This document shows, in pieces, positions 16,888 through 25,340 of a DNA stretch of 64,000 nucleotides (position 1 is the first letter of the stretch; each line of letters begins with the position of its first letter). The stretch covers positions 3,906,001 through 3,970,000 of the forward strand of contig CBDDIB010000002.1 in the NCBI GenBank assembly GCA_965228695.1. The letters are read 5' to 3'. The translations under genes were made by a program, and so were the position numbers. The DNA comes from JAJFJD01 sp965228695. GTDB lineage: Bacteria; Pseudomonadota; Alphaproteobacteria; UBA8366. Below the pieces are notes generated by a model. The model saw only the letters and a list, made by a program, of their open reading frames with translations. It did no database searches and was not told the DNA's origin.

Positions 16888-17984
16888 GGCACGGCCTGCG
16901 TCGACGCCGTCCCATGCAAATCTTCGAAAGTGTCGATGCTGCGCTTCAATCCGAAAGACTCCTCGATCTGCGCCCGCGCCTTCTCCCCCAAGCTTCGGCG
17001 CAATTCGGCGTCGTCCCGCAGCCGGGCAATCGCCGACACCAGTGCGTCCGCATCGCGCGGCGGGACGACGATTCCGGCCTCGCCGACGATCCGCGCCGCA
17101 TCACCCACATCGGTCGCCACCACCGGCAACCCGCTGGCCATCGCCTCGCCGATCGCGTTCGAGAAACCTTCGCCAAAATGCGACGGACTAATCAACGCGT
17201 CGACGGCCGAGAGCAACCGCGGAACATCGTCCCGTTCACCCAGCGGTATCACCGGCGTCTTACCGGCCAGCACCTCGGTTCCCGCACCGATCGCGAGACA
17301 GGTGACGTCGCGACTGCGCCGCAGCGCGGCCAAGAGCGTGTCATAGCCTTTCATGGTGTCGTAGCGGGCGACAATCGCGATCACGAAGGCGTCTTCGGGC
17401 AGGTCCAATGCCTGACGGACGTGTCGGCCGGCCGCTGTATCCGGTGCGAAATCACCGGTATCGATGCCATTATCGACGACGATGGACCGCCGAGGCCGGT
17501 ATCCGAGCTTGCGGTGCGCGACCTGCCCGGCTTTCGAATTGTAGACGACGCCGTCGACGAAACGCGCCAACAACGCGCAGAGCCGCACCACGATCCGCAA
17601 CGGCACCGGATACGCGCCGAGGTCTACGTCGGAACAGCGTACGCCCCAGTAGAGCCGGGTCCTCCCCCGCCGCCGGGACAGCCAAAGCGATAAGAGGGCG
17701 ACAAGGTCCGCATGATACATCCAGCTCTGGATGACCGGTGGTTTCTCCTGGCGGATGATCCCGGCGAGGCGAAATAGCGCCAGGGGATTGGGCAAGCCCC
17801 GGCGCAACCCCAGATCTTCCACCGCAACCCCCGCAGCCTGCAGGCGGTCCCGTTGCGACCCGCCCGGCGACAGGCTAACGACGAAGGGCGACGCGCCGTC
17901 CCGAGACTGCGCGATACAGAGATTGGCGAGCATCCGTTCCGCCCCGCCGGTCTCCAAACCCGTAATGACATGCATCACTGTCAC
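16884..17984 (-). CDS. Glycosyltransferase, family 4-like
   Basis: A 366-residue GT-B fold glycosyltransferase. The acceptor side begins MHVITGLETGGAERMLANL; the donor side has SPSHFGEGFSNAIGEAMASGLPVVATDVGDAARIVG, with the E-x7-E-type GT4 signature. It probably transfers a sugar from a nucleotide donor at the cytoplasmic face for a surface glycan or glycolipid. It is the first gene of the minus-strand set and overlaps pabB-pabC by 4 bp, an odd partner for a glycan enzyme. No polysaccharide cluster adjoins. Confidence 0.9.
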   Translation of the reverse strand: MTVMHVITGLETGGAERMLANLCIAQSRDGASPFVVSLSPGGSQRDRLQAAGVAVEDLGLRRGLPNPLALFRLAGIIRQEKPPVIQSWMYHADLVALLSLWLSRRRGRTRLYWGVRCSDVDLGAYPVPLRIVVRLCALLARFVDGVVYNSKAGQVAHRKLGYRPRRSIVVDNGIDTGDFAPDTAAGRHVRQALDLPEDAFVIAIVARYDTMKGYDTLLAALRRSRDVTCLAIGAGTEVLAGKTPVIPLGERDDVPRLLSAVDALISPSHFGEGFSNAIGEAMASGLPVVATDVGDAARIVGEAGIVVPPRDADALVSAIARLRDDAELRRSLGEKARAQIEESFGLKRSIDTFEDLHGTASTQAVP

Positions 17985-18191
17985 GCGGCCGCTCCGGCAA
18001 AGGCGGACCGGCGCACCGGACGCCTAATGCCCCTGCTCAGATCCCTAGCCGTTTGGTGAACTGACATGACGAACCTATTCTCCCGCTGGAAACGGACTGC
18101 GCACGCTATCGCTCTCCGAAAGGCCGATCAAAGGCTTTGTGCCCCGTGGCGCCCGGGACGGCGGATTGTCGCATTTTAGGAATATTCCTTT

Positions 18192-18215
18192 TATACAATT
18201 GTATACATGTGTATC
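18192..18215. promoter_or_regulatory. Putative GntR/FCD operator upstream of the regulator gene
   Basis: TATACAATTGTATACATGTG contains the perfect palindrome ATACAATTGTAT (18193-18204) and a second overlapping half-site, 30 bp upstream of the regulator ATG. The half-site ATTGTATA is shared with 19051-19072. TTGTATAC-type palindromes are typical of FCD-subfamily GntR regulators, so autoregulation is likely. Confidence 0.65.
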
Positions 18216-18245
18216 TTGCGCCGGACGCAATGATGGTGTGAGTTT

Positions 18246-18938
18246 ATGACCGACCAAATCGCCGAAGAAATGATTGCCTTGAAGAACCGGGACAATCGGC
18301 AATACGCCTCCCGAAGCGAAGCCGCGCATAGCCTGCTGCGACACGCCGTGATGGAGGGCGTCCTGAAGCCGGGCGACCGGTTGCGCGAACTCGACGTGGC
18401 GAGCTGGCTCGACATGAGCCGGACGCCGATTCGTGAATCCTTCCGCCGGTTGGAGCGCGACGGCCTGATCACGTTCGCCCCGCACAAGGGCATGACCGTC
18501 ACAGTGCTGGACCATGGCGCGGTTATGGAATTGTACCGCATGCGGGAGGTTCTCGAAGGAACCGCCGCCTCGCTCGCCGCGCAACACGCCACGGAAGCGG
18601 AAATCGCCTCGTTGAAGGACCTGGTCGGAATGGAAGCCTCGATCGGGGCCGATGAGCAAGGCTTATCGGACCACAACATCGCCTTCCACAACGCGATCTA
18701 TGCCGCCGCCCACAACCGCTATCTGCTGCGGTCGTTGAACGGCCTGCGGGATTCGATGGCGCTGCTGGGCGACACGACCTATTCGATACTCGGGCGGGCC
18801 AAGGCCGCCTGCGCCGAACATAATGCGGTCGTGGACGCCATCGCCCGCCGCGACGCCGATGGCGCCGACGACGCCATGCGGGCACACATGCGCGGGGCAC
18901 AGCACGCACGCCTCCGGCAGATGCACGGTCAGCCCTAG
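18246..18938 (+). CDS. GntR-family transcriptional regulator (FadR/FCD subfamily)
   Basis: A 230-residue regulator. The winged helix-turn-helix (about 25-95) contains LRELDVASWLDMSRTPIRESFRRLERDGLITFAPHKGMTVT, the GntR consensus. The C-terminal all-helical FCD domain (about 100-225) includes the ligand-pocket pattern D..FH..I..A..N, here DHNIAFHNAIYAAAHN, and a late HNAVVDAIARRDADGADDAMRAHM segment. FCD proteins bind small organic acids through a metal site. The neighbouring flavoprotein gene, downstream on the same strand and preceded by a matching operator, is the probable target. Confidence 0.9.
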   Translation: MTDQIAEEMIALKNRDNRQYASRSEAAHSLLRHAVMEGVLKPGDRLRELDVASWLDMSRTPIRESFRRLERDGLITFAPHKGMTVTVLDHGAVMELYRMREVLEGTAASLAAQHATEAEIASLKDLVGMEASIGADEQGLSDHNIAFHNAIYAAAHNRYLLRSLNGLRDSMALLGDTTYSILGRAKAACAEHNAVVDAIARRDADGADDAMRAHMRGAQHARLRQMHGQP

Positions 18939-18944
18939 CCCCGC

Positions 18945-18972
18945 CCGCGCTGGCCCCGTCCGCGCTGGCCCC
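18945..18972. repeat. Two-unit 15-bp GC-rich tandem repeat
   Basis: CCGCGCTGGCCCC occurs at 18945-18957 and again at 18960-18972, just after the regulator's stop codon. It is too short to be an element. It may only reflect slippage in GC-rich DNA. Confidence 0.5.
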
Positions 18973-19050
18973 CTCTTTCTACGTTGTCTAAACTGCAGAT
19001 ATCCTATGAATTACGGGCCGTTCCAGCCGAGTTGACCGAGTTTGAACCAA

Positions 19051-19072
19051 ATTGTATACAAAGATATACAAT
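19051..19072. promoter_or_regulatory. Putative GntR/FCD operator upstream of the flavoprotein gene
   Basis: Perfect 8-bp inverted arms ATTGTATA and TATACAAT enclose a 6-bp spacer (19059-19064). The site lies 84 bp upstream of the flavoprotein ATG and carries the same half-site as 18192-18215 in front of the GntR gene. Its position suits control of the flavoprotein promoter by the adjacent regulator. Confidence 0.7.
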
Positions 19073-19155
19073 CTTCCGTACCTGTCTTGAGGACGGTATG
19101 GTGCCCGCGTTTGGAAACTGAAACCGTCGTGTGAGTGTTGGGGGAACCTAGAGAA

Positions 19156-20631
19156 ATGAGTGAAGAATTTGACGTAATCGTCGTGGGCGCCGGCAACGCC
19201 GCGATGTGTGCCGCCATGTCGGCCCACGAGAATGGCGCGAAGGTCTGCATCCTGGAACGCGCCAACGAGGACGAAGCCGGCGGCAACAGCCGATATACGG
19301 CGGGCGCGCTGCGTTTCGCGCATAACGGCCTGCAGGACATCATGACCCTCGTCGACCTGACCGACGATGAAAAAGAGAACAACGATTTCGGCACCTACAC
19401 GACCGATCAGTTCTTCGACGACATGTTCCGCGTCACCCAATACCGGACCGATCCGGAACTCTGCGAAATCCTGGTGACCAAAAGTCTCGAGACCACCAAG
19501 TGGATGCACTCCAAGGGCATCCGGTTCATGCCGATGTACGGCCGCCAAGCCTTCAAGGTCGACGGCAAGATGAAGTTCTGGGGCGGGCTCGCGCTGGAAT
19601 TCTGGGGCGGCGGTCCCGGCATCTGGGAAATGGAATCGAAGATCGTCGGCGATCTCGGCATCCCCATCAAATTCGAGCACCGCGCGGTCGGACTGCTGTA
19701 TGACGACGAGAAAGTCTACGGCGTGAAGGTCAAGCATAAGGGCAAGGTCTTCGACATGAAGGCCAAGTCGGTCGTGCTCGCCGCGGGCGGGTTTGAATCC
19801 AATTCCGACTGGCGCACCCGCTACCTCGGCCCGGGCTGGGACCTGGTGAAGGTGCGCGGCACCCGCCACAACATGGGCGAAGGCATCAAGATGGCGCTCG
19901 ACATCGGCGCCATGCCCTATGGCAACTGGTCCGGCTGCCACGCCGTCGGCTGGGACCTTAACGCGCCGGAATTCGGCGACCTTGCGGTCGGCGACAACTT
20001 CCAGAAGCACAGCTACCCGCTCGGCATCATGGTCAATGCGACGGGCAAGCGTTTCGTCGACGAAGGCGCGGACTTCCGGAACTATACCTATGCCAAATAC
20101 GGCAAGGTGATCCTGGAGGAGCCGGGCCAGTTCGCCTGGCAGATTTTCGATCAGAAAGTCACCAGCCTGTTGCGCGACGAATACCGCATCAAGCAGATGA
20201 CCAAGGTTACCGCCGACACGATCGAGGAACTGGCGCCGAAACTGGAAGGCGTCGACGCCGACCAATTCGTCAAGACGGTCAAGGAATACAACGACGCGGT
20301 GATGACCGACGTGCGCTTCAATCCGGCGGTGCTGGACGGACGCGGCACCAAGGGGCTCGACGTTCCCAAGACAAACTGGGCCAACACGCTCGACGAGCCG
20401 CCCTACGAGGCCTACGCCATCACATGCGGCGTGACCTTCACCTTCGGCGGGCTGCGGATCGACAACGACGGGCGCGTGCTCGACACCGACCTGCAGAAAA
20501 TCCCGGGCCTTTATGCCGCGGGTGAGCTGGTCGGCGGATTGTTCTACTTCAATTACGCGGGCGGCACCGGCCTGATGAACGGTTCGGTCTTCGGCAAGAT
20601 CGCGGGGGCCAGCGCCGCGACGGACGAATAA
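19156..20631 (+). CDS. FAD-dependent dehydrogenase, tricarballylate-dehydrogenase/fumarate-reductase type
   Basis: A 491-residue flavoprotein. The N-terminal dinucleotide site is DVIVVGAGNAAMCAAMSAHENG; the FAD-binding C-terminal end is IPGLYAAGELVGGLFYFNYAGGTGLMNGSVFGK. The overall order matches the fumarate-reductase/succinate-dehydrogenase flavoprotein superfamily, TcuA-like branch. Such enzymes oxidise or reduce a C-C bond in di- or tricarboxylates or steroids. No cytochrome domain or TcuB partner adjoins. I chose ATG 19156 over an upstream GTG because homology starts there and purine-rich GGGGGAA precedes it. Regulation by the upstream GntR protein is likely. Confidence 0.88.
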   Translation: MSEEFDVIVVGAGNAAMCAAMSAHENGAKVCILERANEDEAGGNSRYTAGALRFAHNGLQDIMTLVDLTDDEKENNDFGTYTTDQFFDDMFRVTQYRTDPELCEILVTKSLETTKWMHSKGIRFMPMYGRQAFKVDGKMKFWGGLALEFWGGGPGIWEMESKIVGDLGIPIKFEHRAVGLLYDDEKVYGVKVKHKGKVFDMKAKSVVLAAGGFESNSDWRTRYLGPGWDLVKVRGTRHNMGEGIKMALDIGAMPYGNWSGCHAVGWDLNAPEFGDLAVGDNFQKHSYPLGIMVNATGKRFVDEGADFRNYTYAKYGKVILEEPGQFAWQIFDQKVTSLLRDEYRIKQMTKVTADTIEELAPKLEGVDADQFVKTVKEYNDAVMTDVRFNPAVLDGRGTKGLDVPKTNWANTLDEPPYEAYAITCGVTFTFGGLRIDNDGRVLDTDLQKIPGLYAAGELVGGLFYFNYAGGTGLMNGSVFGKIAGASAATDE

Positions 20632-20648
20632 CCGCTCGAAATAGCACT

Positions 20649-21446
20649 TTACCCAGGCGAAACCGACAGGTCGCGGAACACACGATCCGCGGCCTCGTCG
20701 GCCGGGTAGATCAATTCGACGCGCAGCTCATCCAGATTGACTTCCCGTGTGTTGCCGAACCGGGCAACCATCGACAAAGTGGCCACACTCGCATCGCCGA
20801 TCCGAAGCCTGGGACAGATTACCAGCGCCGACGGATCGTCAGCGGCAGCCAACGCGTCCGGCGAAACATCCTTCAGATATCCTTCCGCCCGCTCCAATAG
20901 CGCCTGCAAACGCGGATCGGGACCGCAGTCTGCAATCTCGTGGCGTAACCGCTGCAGCGACTGCGCGGCCACCGCGTCGAAATTCTCGATCATGTCCCGT
21001 GCCGGACCAGGGCTGAAGAATACATCGATGACGTTGACCGGCTGCTCGGTCGAGACCGGGAAGAAATTGCGGCCCGCCGCGTTCGCATCCACAAGAGTCC
21101 ACCATCGGTCGATGACAAAGGCGGGATACGGCTCGTGAGTTTCCAGCATACGCTCGATCGCAGCCCGAAACGGCGCAATGTCGGCGTGCGCATACGGCAA
21201 TTCCGGGAAGCGCGGCGTCAAACCGGCAGCCATCAGTAGGCTGTTGCGGTCCCGCAGCGGGACGTCCAGCGCCTCGGCGACCCGCAGCACGACATCCTCG
21301 CCGGGACGCGACCGGCCGGATTCGATGAACGACACATGGCGCTGCGACATCGCCGCTTCCGCCGCCAGGTCCAGTTGACTGAATCCCCGTTGGTTCCGCC
21401 AAAATTTGAGTTGCCGGCCGAACGCCGACGGTTGCGATTGCGTCAT
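20649..21446 (-). CDS. XRE-family regulator with MmyB-like ligand-binding domain
   Basis: A 265-residue regulator. The N-terminal helix-turn-helix (about 9-65) reads LKFWRNQRGFSQLDLAAEAAMSQRHVSFIESGRSRP. The rest is the MmyB-like PAS-type domain with PYPAFVIDRWWTLVDANAA and a conserved end VNLDELRVELIYPADEAADRVF. Such proteins bind fatty-acid-like ligands in Streptomyces MmyB. GGGGAA precedes the ATG. It is divergent from the small membrane protein at 21574 (127-bp gap), a plausible target, and converges with the flavoprotein gene with 17 bp between. Confidence 0.9.
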   Translation of the reverse strand: MTQSQPSAFGRQLKFWRNQRGFSQLDLAAEAAMSQRHVSFIESGRSRPGEDVVLRVAEALDVPLRDRNSLLMAAGLTPRFPELPYAHADIAPFRAAIERMLETHEPYPAFVIDRWWTLVDANAAGRNFFPVSTEQPVNVIDVFFSPGPARDMIENFDAVAAQSLQRLRHEIADCGPDPRLQALLERAEGYLKDVSPDALAAADDPSALVICPRLRIGDASVATLSMVARFGNTREVNLDELRVELIYPADEAADRVFRDLSVSPG

Positions 21447-21573
21447 TTCATTCCCCGTCGAAGTGGAAACCGATACTGCCGCGCCCCATGACTCGTCACA
21501 ATTACCTTTCCGGGAATTGAGCGCATTACCGGACCTCCCTACCCTCCGGTCATCGTCAATCGGGAGAACAAAG

Positions 21574-21897
21574 ATGATGAAAGCGATTTGGATTGCCCTG
21601 CTGGCCGGCTTTGCCGCCCTCACTGTCTATGCGATTGCCGTCGGCGGCTGGAGCGGCTTGATGGCCTATCTCGGGTCGCTCGGCCCGTGGGGCGCACTCG
21701 CCACTGTCGACCTGCTGATCGCCTTGTTTATCGCGATCGTCTTCATAGTTCGGGACGCGGCGGCACGGAAGATCAACGCCGTCCCCTATGTGTTTTTGAC
21801 CCTACTGACCGGCAGCCTTGGAGTTCTGGTCTACCTGGTTCGTTTTTGGAACCCTGAGGCCCCGTTCAGTCGCCCGAATATTTTGGCGGAGAACTGA
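21574..21897 (+). CDS. Small membrane protein, DUF2834-like
   Basis: A 107-residue protein with three or four hydrophobic helices (about 4-24, 32-60, 73-92). The segment PYVFLTLLTGSLGVLVYLVRF resembles the end of DUF2834 proteins. No catalytic motif is seen. GGGAGA precedes the ATG (a second ATG follows directly). It is divergent from the XRE regulator and is followed by a strong hairpin at 21920-21950. Confidence 0.7.
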   Translation: MMKAIWIALLAGFAALTVYAIAVGGWSGLMAYLGSLGPWGALATVDLLIALFIAIVFIVRDAAARKINAVPYVFLTLLTGSLGVLVYLVRFWNPEAPFSRPNILAEN

Positions 21898-21919
21898 GCC
21901 TCCTGCCACCGCGTGTCAG

Positions 21920-21950
21920 CAACCCCGATCCCGACGCCGGATCGGGGTTG
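21920..21950 (+). terminator. Strong 12-bp hairpin after the small membrane-protein gene
   Basis: CAACCCCGATCC and GGATCGGGGTTG pair perfectly around a 7-base loop, 22 bp after the stop at 21897. No T-run follows on either strand, so it is not a textbook intrinsic terminator, but its place between two genes on the same strand fits transcript-end or mRNA stabilising function. Confidence 0.5.
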
Positions 21951-22004
21951 CCGCATGATGCAAAGCGTTTAGGATCGCGCGCTCAAAACGCGGGAAGGCA
22001 TGTA

Positions 22005-22436
22005 ATGGTAGACCAGAGGTACACGATGGTGTCGCTGGGCGTCCGGGATTTGAACCGGGCCGCCAAATTCTACGAGGACGGCCTGGGCTGGAAGCGCTCG
22101 AGTGACAGCAACGCGCAGATCGTTTTCTTCAAAATGGGCGGCGTTCTGCTCGGTCTATACTCCTGGGACGCGCTCGCCGAAGATGCAAAGGTACCGCCTG
22201 AAGGCACTGGTTTTCGCGGGATCGCGATTGCCCACAACGCGCGCGACAAGGAAGAAGTCGATCGTATTCTCGATACCGCAAAGGCCGCCGGTGCGACAAT
22301 CCAAAAACCCGCCGAAGAAGTGTTTTGGGGCGGCTATTCCGGTTACTTCGCCGATCCGGACGGTCATTTGTGGGAAGTCGCGTTCAACCCGTTCTGGCCG
22401 CTCGACGACGACGGACGCCCGCAGATCGCCGACTGA
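22005..22436 (+). CDS. VOC (glyoxalase-like) family protein
   Basis: A 143-residue single VOC module: SLGVRDLNRAAKFYEDGLGWKRS at the start and GGYSGYFADPDGHLWEVAFNPFWPLDDDG at the end, the latter typical of a common bacterial VOC subgroup. The glutamate in WEVAFNP fits the metal site. Start 22005 has GGGAAGG upstream. It converges on the GT2 gene with 6 bp between stops. Substrate unknown. Confidence 0.88.
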   Translation: MVDQRYTMVSLGVRDLNRAAKFYEDGLGWKRSSDSNAQIVFFKMGGVLLGLYSWDALAEDAKVPPEGTGFRGIAIAHNARDKEEVDRILDTAKAAGATIQKPAEEVFWGGYSGYFADPDGHLWEVAFNPFWPLDDDGRPQIAD

Positions 22437-22442
22437 CCCGCC

Positions 22443-23576
22443 CTAGAGGTACATCGCCGAGACGATCGCCACCTTGTTCTGCGAAACCGTCGCCTGGTCG
22501 CTGTCCCACATCACCTCGATCTGACGGACGATATCCCTGTCTTCCTTGGTCATCGGAATGTTGCCGATCCGCATTCGGCACAGGACATTGATCGTCCCGA
22601 TCAGGTTCTGCACGAAAGGATCGGTGCTCGACACGGCGCGGAGGGCAAGCACCGCATCCGCCAAGGTGGTTCTGAGGGCGCGGAATTGTTCCAGAATCGG
22701 CTCGCTCGGAAACAGCCGCGCGGCGAAGGAGATCATCATCCCTTCATCCAGTATGCGGTGCCGCTGGGAAACCGCATCCGCGGCAACCGTGCCCAACCGC
22801 GCCCGCTCGATCGGCGGCAGATGGGCGAGCGCCTCGTCGAAGAACGCCAAATTGCAGAACTGCAGCGCCGCCACCGTCAGCCAGGGGTCGGTCGCCTGAA
22901 AATTGCCGAGGCCCAGCCGGGTAACCCGGTTGCTGGCGTCGGTGTCATCCGCGGGCCCGTCCCGATAGAGCGTCATTTCGGGTTGTGCCGCGATCTTGCC
23001 GCGCCAGGCCACCGACGTAAGCCAGCCGTATTCGAAGCCGAGCGCGGGATGAACCGGTACGGCCGACAGAATCGACAGGCGATGGAGGCCGTACCAGGCG
23101 TCGTGTCCATTCACGTTGCCGACGAGTGTCTCGACGCGGCGGGCCGGATCCTCGAAGGTCACCGCCGTGGGCGCCCATTCGGATTGTGCGCCCTTGTGAT
23201 CGTGCCGGATGCAGGTGCCGTGCACCAGAACATGCTGTGCGTTATGAATGAGATAATCGACGCCGCCCGCGACATATCCCGGATCGATCCAGCTCGTTTC
23301 GTCCAGCCACATGAAATACTCGCCGGAAGCCGCGGCGCGCGACGCCGTAAAACATTCGATCGCACTCAGTTTGCGGGTCTCGCGAAACACTCTAATCCGC
23401 GGATCGCCGTCGGCGAGCTTATCGACGAAGGCGACGCGGTCTTGATCGGCCGGGCCGTCGTATAGGATGAGCTCGATGGGCTCGTAGCTCTGTCCCAGGG
23501 CCGACCGAACCGCACGCTCGACATGCGCCATCGGACCCGAAAGGGCAACACCGATACTTACGAGCGGATCACTCAT
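22443..23576 (-). CDS. Glycosyltransferase family 2-like protein
   Basis: A 377-residue protein with an N-terminal GT-A domain: PLVSIGVALSGPMAHVERAVRSALGQSYEPIELILYDG and, further on, AASGEYFMWLDETSWIDPGYV, where MWLDE takes the place of the DXD-type metal site. The C-terminal half (about 230-377) is helical and unassigned. There are no membrane segments. I place the start at 23576, where GT2 similarity begins; a longer start at 23663 is possible because the ribosome site is weak. It stands alone, away from the GT4 gene. Confidence 0.78.
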   Translation of the reverse strand: MSDPLVSIGVALSGPMAHVERAVRSALGQSYEPIELILYDGPADQDRVAFVDKLADGDPRIRVFRETRKLSAIECFTASRAAASGEYFMWLDETSWIDPGYVAGGVDYLIHNAQHVLVHGTCIRHDHKGAQSEWAPTAVTFEDPARRVETLVGNVNGHDAWYGLHRLSILSAVPVHPALGFEYGWLTSVAWRGKIAAQPEMTLYRDGPADDTDASNRVTRLGLGNFQATDPWLTVAALQFCNLAFFDEALAHLPPIERARLGTVAADAVSQRHRILDEGMMISFAARLFPSEPILEQFRALRTTLADAVLALRAVSSTDPFVQNLIGTINVLCRMRIGNIPMTKEDRDIVRQIEVMWDSDQATVSQNKVAIVSAMYL

Positions 23577-23772
23577 ACATCGTACCGTGGCAAAGTGCAG
23601 AATCGCGTCGGTAGAATACTGTAAGATGCAGCGCTGGCCATAGGGCGCGGTATTATCGTGCAAAATTGGCCGACGCCGCCGTGGGCTCTATAATCTGCCG
23701 ACCAGCGCGGTTTCTGCCAAACCGCGATGGTCCTTGTCCCCGCAACCTGTCCGACGAAGGAGCCCCTGCCCC

Positions 23773-25239
23773 ATGCAACCGAAGAACATGCTGTTCATCA
23801 TGTCCGACGAACATCAAGGCACCGCAATGGGTTGCCGGGATCATCCGCTCGTCAAAACGCCGAATATGGATCGGCTCGCCGCCAACGGGACACGGTTCGA
23901 CGCGGCCTACGCGTCCTGCGCGATTTGCGTGCCGACCCGCGCCGCTTTCGCCACCGGGCGGTATGTCCACGACATCGGCAACTGGTGTAACGCACACCCC
24001 TACACCGGTGCGACCAAGGGTTGGGGACACCGATTACAGCAAAACGGGCATCGAGTCGTTTCGATCGGCAAGCTGCACTACCGCAACGAGACGGACGATA
24101 CGGGCTTCGACGAGCAGATCGTGCCGATGCATGTGGTGAACGGAATCGGCGATGTGGCCGGCGCCGTGCGCGACGAACTGCCGGTCAAGGGCAACTGCAA
24201 AAAATTGTCGGACGAGATCGGCCCCGGGGAATCGATGTACACGGAGTACGACCGCAAGATCGTCGACAACACCGTCGCCTGGCTACAGAACGAAGCGCCG
24301 AAATTCGGCGACAAGCCGTGGTGCATCTTCGTGTCCTTCGTCTGCCCGCATTTCCCGCTGATCGCCCCGCCGGAGTTCTATGAGATGTATCCGGTCGACG
24401 ACATCCCGCTGCCCGAGCCGCACCCGGACCGCGGCTACACGCGGCATCCGTGGATCGAGGCGGCGGCGAACTGCTCGATCTACGACCAGTTCTTCACGGA
24501 CGAGACCCGCAAAATCGCCATCGCCTCTTACTACGGCATGATTTCCTTCCTCGACGACAACATCGGCAAGGTGCTGGCGGCGCTCGACGACTGCGGCCTC
24601 GCCGATGATACGCGCGTTGTCTACACCAGCGATCACGGCGACAACCTCGGCACGCGGGGTCTGTGGGGCAAGTCGAACATGTACCAGCCGGCGGCGCATA
24701 TCCCGATGATCATGGCCGGCCCCGACGTGCCGAAAGGCAAGGTCAGCAACACACCAGTCACCCATGTGGACGGCTACCAGACGATCCTGGACTGCGTCGG
24801 CCTGCCGCTGGACGACACCGACAAGGACCTGCCGGGTAAATCGATGTTGGACATCGCCGCCGAGGACGACGACACGGCCCGCGTCGGCTTCAGCGAATAT
24901 CATGCGTCCGGCGCCAAGACCGGCGCCTTCATGCTGCGCCGGGACAACTTCAAATACATCCACTATGTGGAGATGGCTCCGGAACTCTACGACCTGGACA
25001 CCGACCCGATGGAATTGAACGACCTGTCGAAAGCGCCGGAACATGCCGCTCTGATGGACGATTTCGAGACACAGTTACGTGCCATCTGCGACCCGGAAGC
25101 GGTGGACCGCCGCGCCAAGGCGGATCAGGCCGCCCTCGTCGAGAAACACGGTGGGCGGGCGGCGGTCCTGGAACGCGGCAGCTTCGGCGGCACGCCGGCC
25201 CCTGGCTACAAGCCGGAGTTCAGGTCGGGCTCGGATTAG
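23773..25239 (+). CDS. Cys-type sulfatase
   Basis: A 488-residue alkaline-phosphatase-superfamily sulfatase. Metal-binding MSDEHQG opens the protein. The signature C52-V-P-T-R56 followed by AAFATGR marks a cysteine-type enzyme, whose Cys must be converted to formylglycine. Further motifs are TSDHGDNLGTRGLWGKSNMYQ and a C-terminal YDLDTDPMELNDL. It looks closer to choline-sulfatase or aryl-sulfatase relatives than to phosphonate hydrolases. No signal peptide is seen, so it is predicted cytosolic, and no maturase gene is in the window. The start at 23773 has AAGGAG 10 nt upstream. Confidence 0.92.
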   Translation: MQPKNMLFIMSDEHQGTAMGCRDHPLVKTPNMDRLAANGTRFDAAYASCAICVPTRAAFATGRYVHDIGNWCNAHPYTGATKGWGHRLQQNGHRVVSIGKLHYRNETDDTGFDEQIVPMHVVNGIGDVAGAVRDELPVKGNCKKLSDEIGPGESMYTEYDRKIVDNTVAWLQNEAPKFGDKPWCIFVSFVCPHFPLIAPPEFYEMYPVDDIPLPEPHPDRGYTRHPWIEAAANCSIYDQFFTDETRKIAIASYYGMISFLDDNIGKVLAALDDCGLADDTRVVYTSDHGDNLGTRGLWGKSNMYQPAAHIPMIMAGPDVPKGKVSNTPVTHVDGYQTILDCVGLPLDDTDKDLPGKSMLDIAAEDDDTARVGFSEYHASGAKTGAFMLRRDNFKYIHYVEMAPELYDLDTDPMELNDLSKAPEHAALMDDFETQLRAICDPEAVDRRAKADQAALVEKHGGRAAVLERGSFGGTPAPGYKPEFRSGSD

Positions 25240-25257
25240 TCATTGTCGCAACTCGGT

Positions 25258-25324
25258 GTCATTCCCGCGAAAGAAGGAATCCAGTGGAAACAAACGACCG
25301 TGGATCCCCTCTTTCGCGGGATTG
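25258..25324. repeat. Inverted-repeat element between convergent genes
   Basis: Arms 25261-25283 (beginning ATTCCCGCGAAAG) and 25301-25322 (ending CTTTCGCGGGAT) pair with few mismatches around a 17-base loop. ATTCCCGCGAAAG...GGAATCCA is a widespread proteobacterial intergenic repeat style. It lies between the stops of the sulfatase and enolase-superfamily genes and could end transcription from both sides. Confidence 0.7.
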
Positions 25325-25340
25325 ATGAACTACGGGGCCT

